Shown: piece after piece, positions 7,248-11,799 of the stretch
Numbering within the stretch: position 1 is the stretch's first letter
How the letters are laid out: every line of letters starts with the position of its first letter
Assembly: GCA_003456055.1 (NCBI GenBank)
Contig: DMPG01000239.1
Span: forward strand, 223-12,021
Direction of reading: 5' to 3'
From: Bacteroidota bacterium
GTDB lineage: Bacteria > Bacteroidota > Ignavibacteria > UBA10030 > UBA8401
Length of the DNA: 11,799 nt
Notes under the pieces: model-generated
What the model saw: only the letters and a program-made list of their open reading frames with translations
Databases searched by the model: none
What the model was told of the DNA's origin: nothing
Translations under genes and position numbers: made by a program

Positions 7248-7919
7248 TTATAAACTGATTCCAAAGATCAAAAACGCAGTCTCGGCATATGGATTCATGA
7301 TATACTGTGCATTGAACGGAATCGAAAATGTTTCGGTGAGTTTGATGGTTTTTGATCCGGTAAATCCAACATTGATAAGTCCTGCTTTGGTTGTTCCGTA
7401 GATGCTTTTTGTAGGCGTCATTGCAACAGTTAATCCCAAATCAGACAAGATTGGATACGATGCTAGTATATAGATTGAATTATTAGCATCGTTTAATACG
7501 TTAACATATCCTGTTACAGAAATTGGAAATGATTCGCCCCCTGTGTATCCTGCACCAACTTCTAACACATGTGCTCCCCCTTTATTGCCATAGTTGAAAA
7601 ATGTAAGCGTAGGCGGTGCTGCAGGAATATAATAGTCGGTAAAATAGAGCGTTACTGGTCCGACAGCATACGATGCCCAAATATCAGCTTCAGAATATCC
7701 GCCGGTTAGTGCGTAAGAACCCCAAACACCAACGGATAAATCACCGATCGCATATGTTAGGGCAGGCTGTACACTAGTTGAATTCCCATAATCTGTTCCG
7801 CGCCAAATATACCGGCTATAAATATCGGTTCCGACTTTTGATTGTCCAATCATCGTTGCCGAAATGATTACCGTAAGAAGAGCCAGCAGTAAAACCTGTT
7901 TTGTATATGACCGTACCAT
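7248..7919 (-). CDS. TorF-like / Gcw_chp-type small outer-membrane porin
   Basis: A 223-residue predicted outer-membrane beta-barrel. It starts with a signal peptide (MVRSYTKQVLLLALLTVIIS.., cleavage near 21-26). The mature N-terminus (residues 31-56) carries the pattern TDIYSRYIWRGTDYGN...QPALTY, resembling the '(S)DYrfRGisqs...p.vqggfdY' opening of TorF/Gcw_chp proteins. The rest is rich in Gly, Tyr and alternating strands (LSVGVWGSYALTGGYSEADIWASYAVG), ending with a short strand and Leu (AETAFLIFGISL). It is the first gene of a probable porin-amt-glnB operon (52 bp to amt, no terminator), which suggests a role in letting ammonium or another nitrogen compound cross the outer membrane. A strong AGGAGG Shine-Dalgarno sits 5 bases before the ATG. 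The beta-barrel prediction is firmer than the family name. Substrate specificity is inference from context. Confidence 0.68.
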   Translation of the reverse strand: MVRSYTKQVLLLALLTVIISATMIGQSKVGTDIYSRYIWRGTDYGNSTSVQPALTYAIGDLSVGVWGSYALTGGYSEADIWASYAVGPVTLYFTDYYIPAAPPTLTFFNYGNKGGAHVLEVGAGYTGGESFPISVTGYVNVLNDANNSIYILASYPILSDLGLTVAMTPTKSIYGTTKAGLINVGFTGSKTIKLTETFSIPFNAQYIMNPYAETAFLIFGISL

Positions 7920-8070
7920 GAATACCTCCTTGAATGATATAATAGATATAGTGAATAAGAGTTCGTTCGAACTAGCGATCGTCCGACCATTCTCTGTAAA
8001 GAAGCGTCGAGCGGAGCATTAACCGCAGCGGAGGTGGTGCTGCCAATAATTCGCAAGTGAATGCGTAATT
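7920..8070 (-). ncRNA. Candidate structured 5' leader of the porin-amt-glnB operon
   Basis: A non-coding stretch, clearly more GC-rich than the AT tract beside it, that can fold on the minus-strand RNA into four consecutive hairpins. Hairpin 1 is AAUU(A)CGCA / UGCGAAUU (8070-8048; 8 bp, one bulged A). Hairpin 2 is GCAGC / GCUGC (8043-8025; 9-base loop). Hairpin 3 is CGAC-GC-UUCU / AGAA-UG-GUCG (8009-7984; 2x2 internal loop). Hairpin 4 is AGUUC-GAAC-GAACU (7973-7960). The AGGAGG of the porin gene follows at about 7926. It matches no riboswitch class I recognise, and does not fit the glnA glutamine-riboswitch motif. Fold and function are by-eye inference. Confidence 0.35.
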
Positions 8071-8082
8071 ACCATATACTAT

Positions 8083-8123
8083 TAATAATTAAGTTAATTA
8101 TTATATATACCTTAATTATTAAG
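8083..8123. repeat. Three copies of a 10-bp palindromic motif in the divergent promoter region
   Basis: TAATAATTAA-G-TTAATTATTA (8083-8103) is a perfect 10-bp inverted repeat around one G. CTTAAT-T-ATTAAG (8111-8123) is a second perfect palindrome. The 10-mer TTAATTATTA therefore occurs forward at 8094 and 8112 (18 bp apart) and inverted at 8083. A TATAAT hexamer on the minus strand (8105-8100) overlaps the first palindrome, as expected of an operator. The very high AT content makes chance palindromes more likely. Confidence 0.45.
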
Positions 8124-8269
8124 TTTTATTACATATAAAGATAATAAAATAAGATTACGTGTCAAGTCATTTTTTAAAATATTTCCTTGCAAAAATCAAA
8201 TATTGCTTTTTGTTAATGGATGCGCTACATTTTCTCAAATCAATCTATTACCACAAAGGAGTAAAACGC
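8104..8269 (+). promoter_or_regulatory. AT-rich upstream region of the ligase gene
   Basis: The right half of the divergent intergenic region. It is extremely AT-rich up to about 8150, then holds an open stretch in frame with the ligase that I judge untranslated because it lacks a Shine-Dalgarno (see the start choice for the ligase). Promoter elements for the plus strand are expected here, but I cannot place them convincingly. Confidence 0.35.
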
Positions 8270-9787
8270 ATGTTGTTACATCACCGATTCATCGATACCG
8301 CAAAGAAATACGGCGACAAAATGTATATCATCGACCGTACGACAAGCAGACGTATCACCTATTCCCGTGCGCTCATCGCTTCATTGATCCTTTCTGAAAA
8401 ACTTCAGAGATATGATAAGGGATTTATCGGCATTATGGTGCCGACCTCGGCAGGATGCATTTTAGCATCGCTTGCTTCGTTGATGAGCGGCCGCGTTCCG
8501 GTGATGATCAATTATTCCACGATGGCGGCACAGAACTGTGAATTCGCACAAAAAAAACTTGCGTTCAAAACTATTATTACTTCCAAAGCACTTCTTGAAA
8601 AGATCCAATGTCCCGTTGTTCCGGGAATGGTTTTCCTTGAAGATATTATGGAAAGCATTTCTACGTTGGACAAACTTGGTGCAGCAGTTCGTTCGAAACT
8701 CCCGGCTTCGATGATTAAAAAAACTGTTGCTCAGGGAAATGATGATGACAATCTTGTCATATTATTTACCAGCGGAAGTGAAAAAGAACCGAAAGCGGTT
8801 CAACTTTCCCATAAAAATATTACGGCAAACTTACACAGCTTGGAACAAGTATTGCACGTAAGTGATAAAGATATTATGCTCGGTAATCTTCCGATGTTTC
8901 ACTCGTTCGGGCAAACAGCACATTTGTGGCTGCCGATATATTGCGGGATGACGGTTGTAACATATGCAAATCCGTTGGACTTCAAAGGTGTGAATGAAGC
9001 AGTTCGAGAAGAGAAAGTAACGATCTTCGCCGGAACACCAAGTTTCTTCTGGGGATATGTAGAAAAATCAAATCCCGGTGATTACGAGACATGCAGAATT
9101 ATTCTTGCCGGAGCGGATAAATGTCCGGATGCGCTGCGAAAAGTATTCATGGAGAAACATAAGAAGGTCATTCTCGAAGCGTATGGCTGCACGGAAACAT
9201 CACCCGGACTGGCATTGAACACTCCTTCGCATAATCGACCGGGAAGTGTGGGCCGTATGCTGCCTGGCGTGACGGTGCGTATTGAGAATCATGAAACAGG
9301 GCATGAATGCAAACCGCGTGAGACCGGAAAAGTGCTTGTGAAAGGCGATAATATCATGAAAGGGTACTTTGATGATTTTGAGAACACATCGTTAGCATTC
9401 CGTAACGGATATTACGATACGGGTGATATGGGATGGATGGATGAGGATGGTTATTTATGGCATGTCGGCCGATTGAAACGATTCTTAAAAATCGGCGGGG
9501 AAATGATATCCCTTATTAAAGTTGAGGACGTTCTTGAAAAACTTCTTCCCGAAGATACAAAGTGCTGTGTTGTAGAGATTCCCGATCAACGAAAAGGGGC
9601 GAAAATTGTTGCAGCCGTAACACGCCAGATCGATGAAAAGGAAATTCTGAAAAAAATGAGCGAACATCTGCCAAATATAGCGCTGCCGAAACAATTCGTT
9701 GTTTTACCGGAACTGCCGCAAATGGGAACCGGAAAAATCGATTTCCGAACAACAACAAATTTGATTCGAGATATTGTCCAAAAATAA
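8270..9787 (+). CDS. AMP-forming acyl-CoA/acyl-ACP synthetase, Aas-like ligase domain
   Basis: Adenylate-forming ligase that activates a carboxylic acid, probably a fatty acid, with ATP and passes it to CoA or acyl carrier protein. With ATG 8270 it has 505 residues. Motifs in order are the P-loop TSGSEKEPK (167-175), GCTE (306-309), YDTGD (383-386), the hinge RLKRFLKIGGEMIS (401-414) and the C-terminal catalytic Lys in GTGK (K489). The hinge 'KRFxKIxGEMxSL' and 'FTSGSE' closely resemble the acyl-ACP synthetase half of E. coli Aas, but no PlsC acyltransferase or transporter domain is attached. I chose 8270 because AAAGGAG lies 8 bases upstream and residues after it align with the family start. 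The frame extends up to GTG 8159, but that stretch has no Shine-Dalgarno and is not family-like. It is monocistronic: a promoter region is on the left and a terminator follows. Fatty-acid recycling is the likeliest role; the acceptor (CoA or ACP) is not certain. Confidence 0.85.
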   Translation: MLLHHRFIDTAKKYGDKMYIIDRTTSRRITYSRALIASLILSEKLQRYDKGFIGIMVPTSAGCILASLASLMSGRVPVMINYSTMAAQNCEFAQKKLAFKTIITSKALLEKIQCPVVPGMVFLEDIMESISTLDKLGAAVRSKLPASMIKKTVAQGNDDDNLVILFTSGSEKEPKAVQLSHKNITANLHSLEQVLHVSDKDIMLGNLPMFHSFGQTAHLWLPIYCGMTVVTYANPLDFKGVNEAVREEKVTIFAGTPSFFWGYVEKSNPGDYETCRIILAGADKCPDALRKVFMEKHKKVILEAYGCTETSPGLALNTPSHNRPGSVGRMLPGVTVRIENHETGHECKPRETGKVLVKGDNIMKGYFDDFENTSLAFRNGYYDTGDMGWMDEDGYLWHVGRLKRFLKIGGEMISLIKVEDVLEKLLPEDTKCCVVEIPDQRKGAKIVAAVTRQIDEKEILKKMSEHLPNIALPKQFVVLPELPQMGTGKIDFRTTTNLIRDIVQK

Positions 9788-9812
9788 TAATGACATTTTT
9801 ATCTGTTATTGC

Positions 9813-9844
9813 AAACGCCAAGAAATTTTCTTGGCGTTTTTATT
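9813..9844 (+). terminator. Intrinsic terminator of the ligase gene
   Basis: AAACGCCAAG (9813-9822) / CTTGGCGTTT (9830-9839) forms a 10-bp stem that can extend inward with A-T pairs. A T-rich tail (TTTTTATTTT) follows. It starts about 25 bp after the ligase stop and separates it from the peptidase gene. Confidence 0.93.
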
Positions 9845-9873
9845 TTACCGTAACGAAGTAATTCTTATCTTTA
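9843..9873 (+). promoter_or_regulatory. Weak candidate Bacteroidota-type promoter for the S46 peptidase
   Basis: TTTT (9843-9846) then 19 bases then TATCTTTA (9866-9873), one mismatch from TAnnTTTG and one from TTTG. Spacing fits. It lies directly after the ligase terminator and 26 bp before the peptidase ATG, where a promoter is needed. It overlaps the terminator tail, and the match could be chance. Confidence 0.3.
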
Positions 9874-9898
9874 CCGAACACTTTAAAAGGACACAAGC

Positions 9899-11799
9899 AT
9901 GAAAAAATACTTTCTTCTATGGTTCATCCCGTTATTTCTTCTTGCCGAAGAGGGAATGTACCCGCTTTCCGAAATTCACAAATTGAATTTAAAATCAAAA
10001 GGTTTCAAGATAACCGCAAAAAATATTTATAATCCCAGCGGTATCAGTCTGGTGGATGCAAGCGTGAATGTCGGCGGATGCAGCGCTTCATTTATCTCCG
10101 AAGAAGGATTGATCATCACCAATCATCATTGTGTATTTGGAACGGTGCAGCAGGCAAGCACTGTGCAGAATGATTATGTCCGTAACGGATTTATCGCACG
10201 GGGAAGAGAACAAGAGATCCCGGCAAAAGGATTGACCGCGCGGATCATTGATTCATATCGCGATGTCTCGAAAGAAGTGCTTGCAGGAATTTCCGATACG
10301 ACCGATCCGGTAGAGCGGATAAAGGTCATCGAGAATAATTCTAAAAAACTTATTTCCGAAGCGGAAAAAAAACAATCGGGCGTAACAGCATCGGTTGCAG
10401 AAATGTTCGCTGGAAAATCGTATGTGCTGTTTGTCCATAAGATCATCAAAGATATCCGGCTTGTCTATGTTCCGCCGCGCTCTGTTGGTGAATTTGGGGG
10501 AGAGAATGAAAACTGGATCTGGCCCCGGCATACGGGAGATTTTTCATTCATCCGCGCATATGTTTCTCCGAACGGATCTCCGGCTGAATATTCTACCGCT
10601 AATGTTCCGTTCAAACCGAAGAATCATTTCAAAGTGAATCCCAACGGGGTTGAAGAGAACGATCTTGTCTTCATTCTTGGATATCCCGGAAGAACATTTC
10701 GTCACCAAACATCCTACTATCTTGAATATGAACGGGATATTCGTCTCCCGTTTACTCAAAAACGGAACGCTTGGATGATGGCAAAAATGGAGGCAGCAGG
10801 AAAGAACGATCCCGAGATTGCATTGGCATTGACCGCGCGGATAAAATCGCTGGCGAATGTTGAGAAAAATTTTCGCGGGAAGTTGAAGGGGATGAATAAT
10901 TTTCCAATTATACAAAATAAACAACAAGAAGAAGAAGAATTGCAGCAATACATTAACACTGACCCTTCACGAAAAAAAGAATATGGCGATATGCTTGCAG
11001 GAATAAAAGCTGTGTATGATGAGATTCGCACCGATGCTCAGCGTGCGAACATTCTTTCTAATATCATCGGCAGTTCAACGCTTCTCAGCATTGGTAACTC
11101 GTTAATGAAACTTGCCGAAGAACGGCAAAAACCGGATTCAGTTCGACAATCGGCATATATGGACAAGAATCTTTCAGCGTTGCGTCAGAACATTTTTTCG
11201 TCGTTACGAAGTTTCAATCGATCAATCGATCAATTATTCCTGCAGGAAATATTGAACGATGCGTCGGCGCTTCCCACCGATCAAAGAATTGAATCCGCCG
11301 CATCACTAAAGAATATTCATCAGTTTATCGATAGTGTGTTTTCCATTACGCATCTTGCTGATACAACATTCATTGCAAAAGCGTTTGGTATGTCTCCGGA
11401 ACAGTTGAAACAATTGAACGATCCGCTGATCGAATTTGCGCGGACACTGTCGCCTGAAATAGAATTTCAAAACACGATCAACCGGAAACGGAACGGGGAA
11501 TTGAACCGCCTTTCCGGAAAATTGGTGACCGTGAAAGCAGCATGGAAAAAATCGGATTTTATTCCCGATGCAAATTCAACAATGCGGATGACCTTCGGAA
11601 GGATCCGCGGTTACTCTCCTTCGGATGCAACATATTATTCTCCGATCACCACATTGAAGGGAGTGCTCGAAAAATCTTCGGACGATCCGGACTATGATAC
11701 ACCGAAAAAAATACGCGAGCTGGCGAAGAAAAAAGATCACGGACGATATCTGAACAAAAAATTGAACGATGTTCCGGTCAACATCCTCTATGATATGGA
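9899..11799 (+). CDS. S46 family serine exopeptidase (dipeptidyl peptidase DPP7/DPP11-like), 3' end cut by window
   Basis: Secreted or periplasmic chymotrypsin-fold dipeptidyl aminopeptidase that trims dipeptides from peptide N-termini. The frame runs open from ATG 9899 to the window end (633 codons). It has a signal peptide (MKKYFLLWFIPLFLLA) followed by the family opening EEGMYPLSEIHKLNL. Cys61 and Cys78 match the conserved disulfide around the catalytic-His motif TNHHC (residues 74-78; His77 predicted catalytic). The second triad member is Asp214 in NWIWPRHTGDFSF (205-217), whose Asn205 and Trp206 belong to the substrate N-terminus clamp. The long helical insertion (about residues 270-560) is present and Lys/Glu-rich. 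The catalytic Ser motif (TGGNSGSP in the family) should fall within a few residues of the last codon, so Ser and the P1-specificity residue that separates DPP7 from DPP11 are out of view. AAAAGGA lies 7 bases before the ATG. Family members are usually about 700-720 residues, so about 80 are missing. Confidence 0.93.
   Translation, partial: MKKYFLLWFIPLFLLAEEGMYPLSEIHKLNLKSKGFKITAKNIYNPSGISLVDASVNVGGCSASFISEEGLIITNHHCVFGTVQQASTVQNDYVRNGFIARGREQEIPAKGLTARIIDSYRDVSKEVLAGISDTTDPVERIKVIENNSKKLISEAEKKQSGVTASVAEMFAGKSYVLFVHKIIKDIRLVYVPPRSVGEFGGENENWIWPRHTGDFSFIRAYVSPNGSPAEYSTANVPFKPKNHFKVNPNGVEENDLVFILGYPGRTFRHQTSYYLEYERDIRLPFTQKRNAWMMAKMEAAGKNDPEIALALTARIKSLANVEKNFRGKLKGMNNFPIIQNKQQEEEELQQYINTDPSRKKEYGDMLAGIKAVYDEIRTDAQRANILSNIIGSSTLLSIGNSLMKLAEERQKPDSVRQSAYMDKNLSALRQNIFSSLRSFNRSIDQLFLQEILNDASALPTDQRIESAASLKNIHQFIDSVFSITHLADTTFIAKAFGMSPEQLKQLNDPLIEFARTLSPEIEFQNTINRKRNGELNRLSGKLVTVKAAWKKSDFIPDANSTMRMTFGRIRGYSPSDATYYSPITTLKGVLEKSSDDPDYDTPKKIRELAKKKDHGRYLNKKLNDVPVNILYDM

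Noticed and set aside
8025..8047. Sigma-54-like -24/-12 promoter (TTGGCAGC...GCTGC, minus strand) upstream of the nitrogen operon
   Set aside because: The GG and GC elements are about 3 bp too far apart for the strict TGGCAC-N5-TTGC spacing, and the GCAGC/GCTGC pair is better explained as a hairpin stem.
7868..8056. 62-residue minus-strand open frame covering the amt-operon leader
   Set aside because: It would start at a TTG with no ribosome site, runs into the porin gene in another frame, and its product has no recognisable domain. Hairpin structure explains this stretch better.
8159..8269. N-terminal extension of the ligase starting at GTG 8159 or ATG 8217
   Set aside because: Neither start has a Shine-Dalgarno, the extension does not resemble the family, and ATG 8270 has AAAGGAG at good spacing.
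10544..10948. 134-residue minus-strand frame inside the S46 peptidase gene
   Set aside because: It is antisense to conserved S46 sequence, with a Phe/Cys/Ile-rich composition typical of antisense to Lys/Glu codons.

Overview
The window looks like chromosome from a member of the Bacteroidota / Ignavibacteriota / Chlorobiota (FCB) group. The supporting genes are a TonB-dependent receptor with an N-terminal carboxypeptidase-regulatory-like domain, a DUF3078 outer-membrane protein, and a large S46-type serine exopeptidase, all families typical of that group. Base composition is moderate to AT-leaning. The one promoter that can be read (upstream of the cold-shock gene) fits the Bacteroidota -33/-7 pattern TTG...TAnnTTTG. 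No tRNA, rRNA, insertion sequence, phage gene, CRISPR array or integrase was found. The region looks like ordinary housekeeping and envelope chromosome rather than a mobile island.

Layout. Positions 1-878 (+) hold the 3' part of an atypical NAD-dependent epimerase/dehydratase, cut by the window edge. Positions 1022-3574 (+) encode a complete TonB-dependent outer-membrane receptor, ending at a strong bidirectional terminator (3581-3611) shared with the convergent minus-strand genes. Positions 3630-7919 are a minus-strand block. In transcription order it holds a small TorF-like outer-membrane porin (7248-7919), the ammonium transporter amt (5912-7195), the P-II protein glnB (5476-5814), a GC-rich hairpin, a cold-shock protein with a long structured leader (4956-5156), a terminator, then a DUF3078 outer-membrane protein (3945-4790) and a short MscL-like channel (3630-3926). 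Divergent from this block, 8270-9787 (+) encodes a stand-alone AMP-forming ligase resembling the acyl-ACP synthetase half of Aas, followed by a clean terminator. Positions 9899-11799 (+) hold the first 633 codons of an S46 dipeptidyl peptidase, which runs off the window just before the expected catalytic Ser motif.

How the genes work together. Porin, Amt and P-II form a coherent nitrogen-acquisition unit: passage through the outer membrane, NH4+/NH3 conduction through the inner membrane, and P-II gating of Amt according to nitrogen status. Its roughly 330 bp upstream region is the least explained part of the window. It combines an extremely AT-rich promoter zone carrying three copies of a 10-bp motif arranged as palindromes with a more GC-rich leader that can fold into four consecutive hairpins. 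The DUF3078-mscL pair is probably co-transcribed (18-bp gap). The receptor, DUF3078 protein, porin and S46 peptidase are all envelope proteins with signal peptides, consistent with an organism that scavenges peptides and nutrients at its surface.

I did not find a clear new multi-gene system. The best candidates for something undescribed are the amt-operon leader with its palindromic repeats, and a terminator-like hairpin inside the cold-shock leader.
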